Position numbers and translations under genes: made by a program
Assembly (NCBI RefSeq): GCF_042666655.1
Contig: NZ_JBHTDE010000007.1
Coordinates: forward strand, 62,001-126,000
Length of the DNA: 64,000 nt
Direction: 5' to 3'
Origin: Paracraurococcus sp042666655
GTDB taxonomy: Bacteria; Pseudomonadota; Alphaproteobacteria; Acetobacterales; Acetobacteraceae
Notes under the pieces: generated by a model
What the model saw: the letters and a program-made list of their open reading frames with translations, nothing else
The model's database searches: none
What the model was told of the DNA's origin: nothing
Shown: positions 31,779 to 41,457 of the stretch, one piece after another
Layout: every line of letters starts with the position of its first letter
How positions within the stretch are numbered: the stretch's first letter is position 1

Positions 31779-32816
31779 TCAGGCCTTGCCGATCCCCTTG
31801 TTCACCAGCGAAGCATCGAACGCCTTCCGCCAGTCCAGCGCCGCCGGCAGCACGCCGATATCGGCCATCGCCGCATGGAAGCGCTGCCAGCGCGCCTCGG
31901 TCATGGCGCCGATCCCGAGCGTCGCCGCATCGCCCGACCGGACGATCCCCGCCTCGTTCATCATGCGGGTGCCGAAGGCGATGAGCTCATCGCCCATCTC
32001 CGGGTTGGCCGCCTTGATCAGCGCATTGGCGGGCGCGGTGTCCACCCCCCCGGCCGGGCCCTTCAGGTACTGGTCCCAGCCCGCCATGGTGGCGTCGACG
32101 AAGCGCTGGATCACCTCGCGCCGGTCGGCCAGGGTCTTCGCGCCGATATTGATGGTGGTGCCGTAATTCTCGAAGCCGGCATCGTGCAGCAGCAGCATGT
32201 CGGGATTCACCCCGGCCTGGCGGATGGTGAAGGGCTCGGACCCCAGATAGCCCTGCTGCACCACCTGCCTGTCCGCCAGGAAGGGCTGCATGTTGAAGGT
32301 ATAGGGCCGCAGCTGGTCCTCCTTCAGGCCGTATTTCCTCACCAGGAAGGGCCACCAGGTCACCCGCGCCTCGGCGCCGACCAGGATGGTGCGGCCGCGC
32401 AGCGCCTCGAATCCGGTGAAGCCGGTGTTCGGGTGGGCGATCAGGACCTGCATGTCCTTCTGGAAGATGGCGCCGATGCAGAGGAAGGGGATGCCCTCCC
32501 GCACGAAATTCAGCGCCGAGAGCCCGTTGCCCATGGCCATGTCGACCCGGCCGCCGAGCAGCAGCTGCGCCGGGTTGATCTGCGGCCCGCCGGTGCGCAG
32601 CTCGACCTCGAGCCCCGCCGCGCGATAGAGGCCGGCCGCCTGGGCCTGGTAGAAGCCGCCATGTTCCGCCTGGGCGCGCCAGTTGGTGATGAAGCTCACC
32701 TTGTCGAGTTTCGGCTGGGCCCGGGCGGGGGAGGGGACGGCCGCCAGCAGCGGCGCCCCGGCGCCGACCAGGCCGAGCGCCGTACGGCGCGAGACGGTGA
32801 AACGGTGGATGGTCAT
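31779..32816 (-). CDS. NMT1/THI5-like ABC transporter substrate-binding protein
   Basis: The 345-aa protein is a periplasmic receptor of the NMT1/SsuA type. It starts with a twin-arginine-like signal (SRRTALGLVGAGAPLLAA, with cleavage after ARA near residue 34). The mature part begins PKLDKVSFITNWRAQAEHGGFYQAQAAGLY, the pattern of pyrimidine/nitrate/taurine receptors. Family members bind aromatic or heterocyclic amines, thiamine precursors or sulfonates. No ATPase or permease gene is adjacent, so the transporter is incomplete here. GGGGAG precedes the ATG at 32816; an ATG ten codons upstream (32846) is possible. Confidence 0.88.
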   Translation of the reverse strand: MTIHRFTVSRRTALGLVGAGAPLLAAVPSPARAQPKLDKVSFITNWRAQAEHGGFYQAQAAGLYRAAGLEVELRTGGPQINPAQLLLGGRVDMAMGNGLSALNFVREGIPFLCIGAIFQKDMQVLIAHPNTGFTGFEALRGRTILVGAEARVTWWPFLVRKYGLKEDQLRPYTFNMQPFLADRQVVQQGYLGSEPFTIRQAGVNPDMLLLHDAGFENYGTTINIGAKTLADRREVIQRFVDATMAGWDQYLKGPAGGVDTAPANALIKAANPEMGDELIAFGTRMMNEAGIVRSGDAATLGIGAMTEARWQRFHAAMADIGVLPAALDWRKAFDASLVNKGIGKA

Positions 32817-32894
32817 CCGGTCGTTCTCCCCGAAGGTCCTCGTCACCGGGAAGGTGGCACGCCCAGCCGCCGGCGCAAGCGTCAGCAGGGGGGG

Positions 32895-33335
32895 CTACCG
32901 CCGCAGCCCGAGCGGCATGAGCAGCAGCAGCGCCACGCCGAAGCCCCAGGCACCGTTGTAGAGCAGCCCGCGCCAGGGGATCGCGCCGTTCCAGGTCGGC
33001 AGGCCCTTCAGGTACGGCACCAGCGTCACCGCCACCGCGGTCAGCGCCAGGGCGCCGAAGACGGTGCCGAACAGGATCGCCGGCGGCCGCAGCTTCACCA
33101 GGATCAGCGCCAGCAGCATGCCCCAGACCCCGCCCCAGAAGGCCTGGGAGCCGATCACCGGCACGCCGAGCGGCTTGGTTGGCGCCATGTTGAACGGCGC
33201 CCCGGTCTTGCCGAGGAAAGCCACCACCGCCGGGATATCATTGCCGACGGTGTGCAGCAGGAAGGCCGTGCCCTGGTGGAAGACCGGGACCGCGACGAAG
33301 CCGGCGGCGAAGCCGAACAGGAGGATGCGGAGCAT
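32895..33335 (-). CDS. Small integral membrane protein, unknown function
   Basis: The 146-aa protein has four hydrophobic segments (about residues 3-22, 60-80, 86-106 and 125-143). A conserved-looking loop, FNMAPTKPLGVPVIGSQAFWGGVWG, sits between the first and second. I recognise it only as a conserved proteobacterial membrane protein without a named domain. It is transcribed away from the plus-strand TPP-enzyme gene, starting 112 bases before it. It lies upstream of the ABC receptor gene on the same strand, but 78 bases separate them. Its role cannot be inferred. Confidence 0.78.
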   Translation of the reverse strand: MLRILLFGFAAGFVAVPVFHQGTAFLLHTVGNDIPAVVAFLGKTGAPFNMAPTKPLGVPVIGSQAFWGGVWGMLLALILVKLRPPAILFGTVFGALALTAVAVTLVPYLKGLPTWNGAIPWRGLLYNGAWGFGVALLLLMPLGLRR

Positions 33336-33447
33336 CTGTTACGCTATCGCCCTCCCGGCCCGCTTGTCACGCTACCCCTCGGCATCTTGCGGCCGGGCGC
33401 CGGCCCGCGCACCTTGGCCGGTGGAACCGCCTGGGAAGGGAATTGCC

Positions 33448-34986
33448 GTGAACGGAGCCGAAAGCCTGGTGAAGACGCTGCTCGGGGGGGGCGTCGATGT
33501 CTGCTTCGCCAATCCCGGCACCAGCGAGATGCATTTCGTCGCAGCCCTCGACCGCGTCCCCGGCATGCGCTGCGTCCTCGGCCTGCAGGAGAACATCGTC
33601 ACCGGCGCGGCGGACGGCTACTGGCGGATGGCCGACAAGCCGGCCGCCACCCTGCTGCATTGCGGCCCTGGCTTGGCCAACGGCCTCGCCGGCCTGCACG
33701 ACGCCCGACGCGCCCGGTCCGGCATCGTCAACGTGGTCGGCGACCAGGCGGTCTACCACCGGCCGTTCGACGCGCCGCTGACCGCGGATGCCGAGGGCTG
33801 GGCGCGCGGCGTCTCCGCCTTCATCCGCACCTCCTCCCGCGCCGAGGATGTCGGCGCCGATGCGGCGATGGCGGTGCAGGCCGCCCGTACCTCGCCTGGC
33901 CAGGTGGCGACCTTGATCCTGCCCTCCGATTCGTCCTGGAACGAGGGCGGCGTGGTGGCGGCGCCGCTGACCGTCCCCGCGGTGCCGCAGGCCGATCCGC
34001 ATCAGGTGGAGCAGGCGGCACGGGTGCTGCGCGGCAAGAAGAACGTGCTGCTGCTGCTCGGCGGCCTGGCGCTCAGGGAAGGCGCCCAGGTCCAGGCCAA
34101 CCGGATCGCGGCCGCGACCGGCTGCCGGCTGCTGGCCGAGGGCTCCAACGCCCGCATCCAGCGCGGCCAGGGGCGCCTGGCGCTCGACCGCGTGCCCTAT
34201 GTGAACGAGCAGGCGGTCGCCGCCCTGAAGGGCATCGAGCACCTGGTGCTGGTCAATGCCAAGGAGCCGATCGGCTTCTTCGGCTATCCCGGCAAGCCCA
34301 GCCGCTTCTGGCCGCCGGAATGCGAGATCCACCTGCTCACGCGCCTCGACCAGGATGCCGAGGGGGCGCTGCGGGCGCTGGCGGACGCGCTTGGCGCGCC
34401 GAAGGCGGCGATGCCGAACCCGGGGCCGCGGCCGCAGGCGCCGCGCGGCGGGTTGAGCCCGGAGGGGCTGGCCCGCACCGTGGCGGCGCTGATGCCCGAT
34501 GACTCGGTCATCGTGGACGAGAGCGTGACCTACGGCCGCGGCTTCTTCCCCGAGACCTATGCCGCGCCGGCGCATGACTGGCTGCAGAATTGCGGCGGTG
34601 CCATCGGCTATGGCCCGCCGGTCGCGGTGGGGGCGGCGATCGGCGCCGCCGGGCGCCGGGTGATCGCGCTGCAGGCCGATGGCAGCGCCATGTATACGCC
34701 GCAGGCGCTCTGGACCCAGGCCCGGGAGAAGCTGCCGGTGACCACCGTGCTTCTCTCGAACCGCAAGTACCAGATCCTGATCGGGGAGTACCAGAATGTC
34801 GGCGCCAATCCGGGGCGGACGGCGATGGACATGCTCGACCTCGGCAACCCCGACCTGAATTGGGTTCAATTGGCCAATTCGATGGGGGTCGAGGCGGCGC
34901 AGGCCAGCACGCTGGACGCGCTGGGCGACCTGATGGCGCAGTCCTTCGCCCGGCCCGGGCCCTTCCTGATCGAGCTGATGATCTAG
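33448..34986 (+). CDS. TPP-dependent enzyme of the acetolactate synthase large-subunit family
   Basis: The 512-aa protein has the three-domain layout of TPP enzymes. In the first domain, LGLQENIVTGAADGYWRMADKPA contains the catalytic Glu48 that activates the cofactor. The last domain contains the diphosphate/Mg-binding ADGSAMYTPQALWTQ...NRKYQILIGEY (about residues 411-450), with GDG replaced by ADG and the motif's NN by NR. It is shorter than IlvB (about 570 aa) and lacks a clear FAD-domain signature. It could thus be an acetolactate-synthase-like or benzoylformate-decarboxylase-like enzyme. The start is GTG 33448 after GGGAAGGG. No small subunit (IlvH) is nearby. Confidence 0.85.
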   Translation: MNGAESLVKTLLGGGVDVCFANPGTSEMHFVAALDRVPGMRCVLGLQENIVTGAADGYWRMADKPAATLLHCGPGLANGLAGLHDARRARSGIVNVVGDQAVYHRPFDAPLTADAEGWARGVSAFIRTSSRAEDVGADAAMAVQAARTSPGQVATLILPSDSSWNEGGVVAAPLTVPAVPQADPHQVEQAARVLRGKKNVLLLLGGLALREGAQVQANRIAAATGCRLLAEGSNARIQRGQGRLALDRVPYVNEQAVAALKGIEHLVLVNAKEPIGFFGYPGKPSRFWPPECEIHLLTRLDQDAEGALRALADALGAPKAAMPNPGPRPQAPRGGLSPEGLARTVAALMPDDSVIVDESVTYGRGFFPETYAAPAHDWLQNCGGAIGYGPPVAVGAAIGAAGRRVIALQADGSAMYTPQALWTQAREKLPVTTVLLSNRKYQILIGEYQNVGANPGRTAMDMLDLGNPDLNWVQLANSMGVEAAQASTLDALGDLMAQSFARPGPFLIELMI

Positions 34987-34995
34987 CGATGCGCG

Positions 34996-35047
34996 CGGAA
35001 CGCGACCCGTGGGATGTCGCGTTCCGTGCATGCTGTGCCGCAGCATG
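34996..35047 (+). terminator. Two tandem hairpins after the TPP-enzyme gene
   Basis: CGGAACGCGAC pairs with GTCGCGTTCCG (34996-35006 and 35016-35026) over a 9-base loop. CATGCTG then pairs with CAGCATG (35029-35035 and 35041-35047) over 5 bases. Both stems are perfect and lie 10-61 bases after the stop codon. There is no T-run. They separate the TPP gene from the metal-efflux operon. Confidence 0.5.
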
Positions 35048-35237
35048 AGACGCGGGACGATGATCGGACTTTCCTAGCGTTCAGGTTTCGCCCAATGTCC
35101 GCGTAATGCGCCTTGGTGCAATGTGCCGGGTACTGGGGTAGACCACTGCCCCAGCCGGCCCGCGATGTCCCGGGGCGTCAACGGGATATCGGGGGGAGGC
35201 ACACGGCAATGCGGCGAGCGGCGGGTCCTACTGACCA

Positions 35238-36593
35238 ATGAACATGATCCCCCAGCCGCATCCTGTGCCGGCGGACACCGTCATGCGGCAACCAGTGCAA
35301 AGCGTCGCCGTGCCGCCCTCCCCCAGCGTTCCGCCGGTGGAAGCCGCGGCCGAGCCGCCGGTCGCCGCAGCGCCGCCGTCGCGTCGCCGGCTCTGGATTC
35401 CCGCCCTGCTGCTGCTGCTCGCCGGCGGGGGTGCCGCCGGCTACTTCTTTACCCACCAGCCGCTGGTGGTGCCGATCTCGCCCGCCGCCAGCGTGACCGA
35501 GCCGATGTCGCAGGGCGAGTTCCGGCTGTCCGACAACGAGATGCGGGCGCTGCGGATCGAGGAGATGCAGCTGCGCGACTTCCATGCCGAGCGGGTGGCG
35601 GAAGGCCGCATCGCCTACAACGACGATCGCGCGACCCCGGTCTTCTCACCCTATAACGGGCGTGTGGTCCGCGCCCTGGCGCGGATGGGCGACACGGTGC
35701 AGGCCGGCGACCCGCTGCTGGAGATCGAGACCACCGACCTCGCCGGCGCCGCCAACGACCTGCTCGCCGCCGCCGATGCCGCCGGCAAGGCGCGCGCCGC
35801 GCTCGACCAGGCGAAGCGGGAGGAAAGCCGGCAGAACAGCCTGTTCTCCGCCCGCGCCGCCTCGCAGCGCGACGTCGAGCAGGCCCGGGTCGCCGCCATG
35901 GGCGCGGCCTCCGACCTGCGCAGCGCCGAGGCGACGCTGGCCGCCGGCCGCGACAAGCTGCGCGTGCTCGGCCGCAGCCCGGAGCAGATCGCCAAGATCG
36001 AGCAGTCCCGCATGGTCGATGCCGTGGTGGTGGTGCCGGCGCCGATCGGCGGCACCGTCACCCAGCGCCGGGTCGGCCCCGGCCAGTGGCTCTCGACCGG
36101 GGCCGCCGAACCCGTCTTCACCATCGCCGACCTGTCCACCATGTGGCTGGTCGCCGCGGTGCGCGAGCTGGACGCGCCGCTGATCCGGGTCGGCCAGGGC
36201 GTGAAGGTCGCGGTCGGCGCCCTGCCGGGGCGCGAATTCGATGCCCGCGTCACCGCCACCAGCGCCGGGCTCGACCCCACCACCCGCCGCATGACCGTGC
36301 GGGCCGAGGTGCTGGACCCTGACCACCTGCTGAAGCCGGAGATGTTCGCCACCTTCCGCATCTCGGTCGGCGAGGAACGGCGGGCCGTGGCGGTGCCGGT
36401 GAACGCGATGATCTACCGCGGCGCCGAGGCCAGCGTCTGGGTCGCGCTCGACGGCAACCGCTTCATCCTGCGCCGGGTGAAGACCGGCATCCGCAGCGGC
36501 GACATGGTCGAGGTGCCGGAAGGGCTGCAGCCGGGTGAGCACGTGGTCACCGGCGGCGCCCTGTTCATCGACCGCGCCGCCCGGATCGACTGA
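35238..36593 (+). CDS. RND efflux periplasmic adaptor (CzcB/CusB-like)
   Basis: The 451-aa membrane-fusion protein has a proline-rich cytosolic N-terminus, one signal-anchor helix (LWIPALLLLLAGGGAAGYFF, about residues 52-71), then a barrel-sandwich/lipoyl half (PVFSPYNGRVVRALARMGDTVQAGDPLLEIET). A coiled-coil hairpin of alpha helices with many Ala, Gln and Arg comes next, followed by the second lipoyl half and a beta-barrel (KVAVGALPGREFDARVTATS). It links the inner-membrane pump to the outer channel. It is first in the operon with the CzcA-like pump 99 bases downstream. It lacks the His/Met-rich N-terminal metal domain of some CzcB/CusB proteins. Metal specificity is not evident. Confidence 0.9.
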   Translation: MNMIPQPHPVPADTVMRQPVQSVAVPPSPSVPPVEAAAEPPVAAAPPSRRRLWIPALLLLLAGGGAAGYFFTHQPLVVPISPAASVTEPMSQGEFRLSDNEMRALRIEEMQLRDFHAERVAEGRIAYNDDRATPVFSPYNGRVVRALARMGDTVQAGDPLLEIETTDLAGAANDLLAAADAAGKARAALDQAKREESRQNSLFSARAASQRDVEQARVAAMGAASDLRSAEATLAAGRDKLRVLGRSPEQIAKIEQSRMVDAVVVVPAPIGGTVTQRRVGPGQWLSTGAAEPVFTIADLSTMWLVAAVRELDAPLIRVGQGVKVAVGALPGREFDARVTATSAGLDPTTRRMTVRAEVLDPDHLLKPEMFATFRISVGEERRAVAVPVNAMIYRGAEASVWVALDGNRFILRRVKTGIRSGDMVEVPEGLQPGEHVVTGGALFIDRAARID

Positions 36594-36691
36594 TCCGTCC
36601 CGCCCCGGCCCGGCCGGGGCGGAACCGCACCTGAACAACGACGTGACGCGGGCGGCGGCAAGCCGCCCCGAACCCCGCCGGGACTCCATAT

Positions 36692-39600
36692 ATGCGTCAG
36701 ATCGTCGCCTTCTCGCTGCAGCGCCGGCCGCTGGTCATCCTGCTGTTCTTCACCTTCATCGTCATCGGCCTGTTCGGCTTCACCAGGCTCAACATCGAGG
36801 CCTACCCGGATCCGGTTCCGCCGCAGGTCGTCATCATCACCCAGAACCCCGGCCAGTCCGCCGAGGAGATCGAGCGCTACGTCACCATCCCCGTCGAGGT
36901 GGCGATGGCAGGCCTCCCCAACCTGACCTCGGTGCGCTCGACCAGCCTGTTCGGCCTGTCCGACGTCCGCGTGCAGTTCAACTTCAACTACACCTACGAC
37001 CAGGCGCTGCAGCAGGTGCTGAACCGGCTGGGCCAGCTGGACGGGCTGCCGGAAGGCGCCCAACCGCAGATCTCCCCGCTCAGCCCGATCGGCGAGATCA
37101 TGCGCTACCGGCTGGTCGGCCCGCCCGGCTATTCGCTGGCCGACCTGAAGACGCTGCAGGACTGGGTGCTGGACCGCCGCTTCAAGCGGGTGCCCGGTGT
37201 CATCGACGTCACCTCCTTCGGCGGCCTGACCAAGAGCTACAACATCGTCGTCGACCTGCCGCGGCTGGCGGCGCACGGCCTGACCCTGCCGCAGGTGATC
37301 CAGGCGGTGCGGGCCGGCAACGCGACGGTCGGCGCCGGCACCATCCGGATCGGGCCGCAGGCCGCGGTGGTGCAGGGCATCGGCCTGATCCGCAACCTCG
37401 ACGACATCCGCGGCGTGGTGGTCTCGGCCGAGGGCGGCGTGCCGGTGCTGCTGTCCGACCTCGCCACGGTCGAGATCGGCAATACCCCGCGGCTCGGCAT
37501 CGCCGGCCACGAGGACGACGACGACGTGGTGCTGGCCACCGTGCTGATGCGGCGCGGCGAGCAGACCCTGCCCACCATCCGCGGCGTGCAGGCCGAGGTG
37601 GCGCGGATCAATGCCGGCGGCGTGCTGCCGCCGGGGGTCAGGATCCACCCGCTCTATGACCGGGAGGACCTGGTGAAGATCACCACGCGGACGGTGGTGC
37701 ACAACATCATCGAGGGCGTGATCCTCATCCTGGTGATCCAGTACCTCTTCCTCGGCGATTTCCGCGGCGCGCTGGTGGTGGCGGCGACCATCCCCTTCGC
37801 CTTCCTCTTCGCCATCCTGCTCATGCTCAGCCGGGGCGAGAGCGCCAACCTGCTCAGCCTGGGCGCGCTCGACTTCGGCCTGCTGGTCGATGCCACCGTC
37901 ATCATGGTGGAGAACATCTACCGCCATCTCGGCCTCGCCCGGCAGGCGGCGCATCGCTACGTGCCCCCGGCCGGGTCGAAGGAGCTGTCCGGCCTGTCGC
38001 TGACCGTGCTGCGGGCGGCCGGCGAGGTGGACAAGGCGATCTTCTTCTCGGCGCTGATCATCATCGCCGCCTTCATCCCGCTGTTCACGCTCGGCGGGAT
38101 CGAGGGCCGGATCTTCGGCCCGATGTCGAAGACCTACGCCTACGCCATCATCGGCGCCCTGCTGGCGACCTTCACCATCACCCCGGCCCTGGCCGCGGCC
38201 ATGCTGAAGGAGGACAGCCGGGAGAAGGACACCTACCTGGTCCGCGTGCTGCGCTACTGCCACCGCCACCTCTACGGGCTGGCGATGCGGGCGCGGCTGG
38301 TCTGCCTCGGCCTGGCGGCGGCGCTGTTCGGCCTGGCGCTGCTGCTGCTGTCCACCCTCGGCGCCGAATTCCTGCCGACGCTCGAGGAAGGCAATCTCTG
38401 GGTCCGCGCCACCATGCCGGGCACCATCAGCCTGGAGGAAGGCAACGCCACGGTGAACCGCATCCGCGGCGTGCTGATGGAATTCCCCGAGGTCGTCACC
38501 GCCACGTCCCAGCAGGGCCGGCCGGACGACGGCACCGACAGCGCCGGCTTCTTCAATGCCGAGTTCTTCCTGCCGCTGAAGCCGCCCGACCAGTGGACCA
38601 CCGCGCCGAACCGCGACGGTCTGGTGCATGCCATGCAGGCGCGGCTGTCGCGCGAGTTCGTCGGCATCGAGTTCAGCTATGCCCAGGCGATCAGCGACAA
38701 CGTCCAGGAGGCCGCCTCCGGCGTGAAGGGCGCCAATGCCATCAAGGTCTATGGGCCGGAGCTCGACATCATCGCCCGCAAGGCGGAGGAGATCCGCAGG
38801 GTGATGACCGAGGTCGAGGGCGTCGCCGACCTGGCGGTGTTCCGCTCGCTCGGCCAGCCGACCGTCGCGGTGCAGATCGACCGGGCGCGGGCCGCCCGCT
38901 TCGGCCTTTCGGTCGGCGACATCAACGAGGTGGTGCAGGCGGCAATCGGCGGCAGCGAGGCCGGCCGGCTCTACGAGCCCGGCGGCGACCGCAACTTCCC
39001 CCTGGTGGTGCGGCTCGACGCGCCGTTCCGCGACAGCATGGAGGCGATCGGCCGGGTACCCGTGGGCGGCACGCGGGCGGCGACCCTGGCCGACGTGGCG
39101 GACATCCGCCTGGTCTCCGGCGTCTCCTACATCTACCGCGAGGATGCCAGCCGCTACGTGCCGATCCGTTTCTCGGTCCGTGGCCGCGACCCGGCCTCCA
39201 CGGTGGCCGAGGCGCAGGAGCTGGTGGCGCAACGGGTGGAGATGCCGCCGGGCTACCGGCTGGACTGGGTCGGCGAGTTCCGCAACCTGCAGGAGGCGAT
39301 CGGCCGGCTGGTCGTGGTGGTGCCGGCGGCGCTCGCGCTCATCCTCGTGCTGCTCTACGTCCAGTTCAACACGCTGCGGGAGACGCTGCTGGTCTTCGCC
39401 ATCGTGCCGCTGTCGCTGACCGGGGGCATCGCCGCGCTGGCGGTGGCGGGGCTGAATTTCTCGGTGCCCGCGGCCATCGGCTTCCTGGCATTGTTCGGCA
39501 TCACGGTGATGGAGGGCATCATCATGCTGTCGCACTTCAACCACCTGCGGCTGGAAGGCATGCCTTGGCGCACGGCCCTGGACCAGGCCGGGGTCGACCG

Positions 39601-39838
39601 CATGCGGCCGGTCTTCATGACGTGCTTCGCCAGCTTCACCGGCCTGCTGCCGATGGCGCTGGCCACCGGCATCGGCGCCGACGTGCAGAAGCCGCTCGCC
39701 CTCGTCGTCGTCGGCGGCATCGGCCTCGTCCCGCTCTTCATCCTGGTGGTCTTCCCGGTCATGATCGATCTCTTCGGCAAGCCGCGCCATCTGCGGCAGG
39801 AAAGCGCCGCCGCGCGGGCGCTGGGCGTGCGGGCATGA
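36692..39838 (+). CDS. Heavy-metal-type RND efflux pump (CzcA/CusA family)
   Basis: The 1048-aa inner-membrane pump has twelve membrane helices and two large periplasmic loops. HME-family marks are visible: LNIEAYPDPVPPQV near residue 32, RSTSLFGLSDVRVQF near 90, and the proton-relay helix DFGLLVDATVIMVEN (about residues 396-410), whose Asp, Asp and Glu match CzcA Asp402, Asp408 and Glu415. The size matches CzcA (about 1050 aa). The upstream adaptor and downstream channel complete a tripartite efflux system, which normally exports Zn, Co, Cd, Cu or Ag. The channel start overlaps its stop (ATGA). Confidence 0.94.
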   Translation: MRQIVAFSLQRRPLVILLFFTFIVIGLFGFTRLNIEAYPDPVPPQVVIITQNPGQSAEEIERYVTIPVEVAMAGLPNLTSVRSTSLFGLSDVRVQFNFNYTYDQALQQVLNRLGQLDGLPEGAQPQISPLSPIGEIMRYRLVGPPGYSLADLKTLQDWVLDRRFKRVPGVIDVTSFGGLTKSYNIVVDLPRLAAHGLTLPQVIQAVRAGNATVGAGTIRIGPQAAVVQGIGLIRNLDDIRGVVVSAEGGVPVLLSDLATVEIGNTPRLGIAGHEDDDDVVLATVLMRRGEQTLPTIRGVQAEVARINAGGVLPPGVRIHPLYDREDLVKITTRTVVHNIIEGVILILVIQYLFLGDFRGALVVAATIPFAFLFAILLMLSRGESANLLSLGALDFGLLVDATVIMVENIYRHLGLARQAAHRYVPPAGSKELSGLSLTVLRAAGEVDKAIFFSALIIIAAFIPLFTLGGIEGRIFGPMSKTYAYAIIGALLATFTITPALAAAMLKEDSREKDTYLVRVLRYCHRHLYGLAMRARLVCLGLAAALFGLALLLLSTLGAEFLPTLEEGNLWVRATMPGTISLEEGNATVNRIRGVLMEFPEVVTATSQQGRPDDGTDSAGFFNAEFFLPLKPPDQWTTAPNRDGLVHAMQARLSREFVGIEFSYAQAISDNVQEAASGVKGANAIKVYGPELDIIARKAEEIRRVMTEVEGVADLAVFRSLGQPTVAVQIDRARAARFGLSVGDINEVVQAAIGGSEAGRLYEPGGDRNFPLVVRLDAPFRDSMEAIGRVPVGGTRAATLADVADIRLVSGVSYIYREDASRYVPIRFSVRGRDPASTVAEAQELVAQRVEMPPGYRLDWVGEFRNLQEAIGRLVVVVPAALALILVLLYVQFNTLRETLLVFAIVPLSLTGGIAALAVAGLNFSVPAAIGFLALFGITVMEGIIMLSHFNHLRLEGMPWRTALDQAGVDRMRPVFMTCFASFTGLLPMALATGIGADVQKPLALVVVGGIGLVPLFILVVFPVMIDLFGKPRHLRQESAAARALGVRA

Positions 39839-41337
39839 GGCTGCGGATCGCCCTGCTGGGCCTGGCACTGCTGGCATCGCCCGCCCGGGCGCAGACCGCC
39901 CCGGCGACGCCGGGCAGCCTGCCCTTGCCACTGGGCCGCGACGCGGCGCGGCTGACCCTGGCCGAGGCGGAGCAACTGCTGATCGAGCACAACCTGGGCG
40001 TCATCGCCGCCCGGCGCGGCGTGGATGCGGCGCGGGCCAACCGGCTGGTCGCCGCCTCCCTGCCGCCGCCGCAGGTGACGGTGGGCAACAGCTTCGCTCA
40101 GTTCAACGAGACCAAGGGCGGCGGCACCAAGGGTGCCCGCTTCCTCAGCCCGAGCAACAACATCGTCGCCGGCCTGTCGGTGCTGGTCGAGCGCGGCGGC
40201 AAGCGGACGTTGCGCACCCGGGTCGCCGAGGACCAGATCGGCCAGGCCGAGGCGCTGGTGCTGGACGCGGTGCGCACCCAGCTGTTCGCCCTGCGGCAGG
40301 GCTTCCTCGGCGCGCTGCTGGCGCGGGCCAACCTGGAAGTGGCGCTGGGCAACCGGATGAGCCTCGACCGAACCGAGACCCTGTTGCGCCGGCAGCTGCG
40401 CGACGGCGCCATCCCGGAAGGCGACCTGCTGCGCTTCCAGGCCAGCCGGCTGCAATTCGAGCCCGACGTGACCACCAACGCCCAGGCCTATGCCGCCGGC
40501 GTCGCCGCGGTGGCGGCGCTGCTCTCGGCTGACCCGGCCGCCTTCCAGGCGGGGGCGGGGCAGATCGGCGCCCTCGGCATCACGCCATCGGTGCCGGGGT
40601 CGCTCGGCGCGGTGCCACCCAGCCAGCGGGCCGCGGCGCCGGCCGGCCCGGCCAGTGCGCCGACCAGCGTGCGGACCATCCTGTCGCCGGTCGCCTTCGA
40701 CCTGCGTGGCCGGTTCGACGCGGTGCCGCAATTGGGCATCGCGCGGGACGACCTGGCCCGCGGCATCGAGACCCGAGCCGACGTCGTCGCGGCGCAGCGG
40801 CAATTGGCCGCGGCGAATTCCAACCGGCTGCTGGCCGAGGCGGGGCGGTCGCGCGACGTCACGCTGAACGGCAGCTATGCCCGGTCGCGGCTGTCGCAGG
40901 ACCTGCCGAACTCGACCGACCCGCTGGATGCGGTGAACAGCTTCGGCATCCAGCTGTCGGTGCCGATCTTCACCCGGCGGATCGTCGAGGGGAATATCGG
41001 TGTCGCCAGCGCCCAGGCCGGCCAGGCGGAGGCGCAGGCCCGCGCCGCGCTGCTGCAGGCCCGCGCCGACTTCGCCGCGTCCTGGGCGACCTACGAACAG
41101 TCCCGCGCGCTGCTGACGCTGTTCACCGGCGGGGCGCTGAGCCGGGCCGAGGAGGCGTATCGCAGCACCGAGCAGGCCTACCTGGCCGGTGGGCGTTCCT
41201 TGATCGACGTGCTGGATGCGCTGCGCACGCTGAACGCCACGCGGATCCAGGCCAACCAGGCGCGCTATGCCTATCTGCTGTCGCTGGCGCAGCTGGAATC
41301 GGCGACCGGCGTGTCGGGGATCGCGCCCAAGCTCTGA
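39835..41337 (+). CDS. TolC-family outer-membrane efflux channel (CzcC-like)
   Basis: The 500-aa protein begins with a cleavable signal peptide (LRIALLGLALLASPARAQ). It has two OEP repeats of long helical hairpins. The first helix pair starts LTLAEAEQLLIEHNLGVIAARRGVD, and the C-terminal repeat contains IDVLDALRTLNATRIQANQARY. The middle (residues 200-300) is a proline/alanine-rich insert longer than in CzcC. It forms the outer-membrane duct of the metal pump encoded just upstream, with the ATGA overlap ensuring coupled translation. No metal sensor is present in the window near the operon, so its control is unknown. Confidence 0.9.
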   Translation: MRLRIALLGLALLASPARAQTAPATPGSLPLPLGRDAARLTLAEAEQLLIEHNLGVIAARRGVDAARANRLVAASLPPPQVTVGNSFAQFNETKGGGTKGARFLSPSNNIVAGLSVLVERGGKRTLRTRVAEDQIGQAEALVLDAVRTQLFALRQGFLGALLARANLEVALGNRMSLDRTETLLRRQLRDGAIPEGDLLRFQASRLQFEPDVTTNAQAYAAGVAAVAALLSADPAAFQAGAGQIGALGITPSVPGSLGAVPPSQRAAAPAGPASAPTSVRTILSPVAFDLRGRFDAVPQLGIARDDLARGIETRADVVAAQRQLAAANSNRLLAEAGRSRDVTLNGSYARSRLSQDLPNSTDPLDAVNSFGIQLSVPIFTRRIVEGNIGVASAQAGQAEAQARAALLQARADFAASWATYEQSRALLTLFTGGALSRAEEAYRSTEQAYLAGGRSLIDVLDALRTLNATRIQANQARYAYLLSLAQLESATGVSGIAPKL

Positions 41338-41457
41338 GCCGCGCGCTGCACGGATCGGTGCACTGCATCAACGGCGCGCGAGACGGGCGCGCGCGGCGTT
41401 GCGGCAACCGCCGATCTTTCCCACCCTGCGGCTCAATCGCGTGAGAGAAGGGTGCCC

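Noticed and set aside
33448..34986. Calling this ilvB of branched-chain amino acid synthesis
   Set aside because: It is shorter, has an altered GDG motif and has no ilvH/ilvC neighbours.
36413..39931. A very long open frame (over 1100 codons) on the minus strand opposite the CzcA-like gene
   Set aside because: Composition is His/Arg/Gly/Asp-rich with no domain. It is the mirror of GC-biased third positions in czcA, and the plus-strand protein has all RND motifs.
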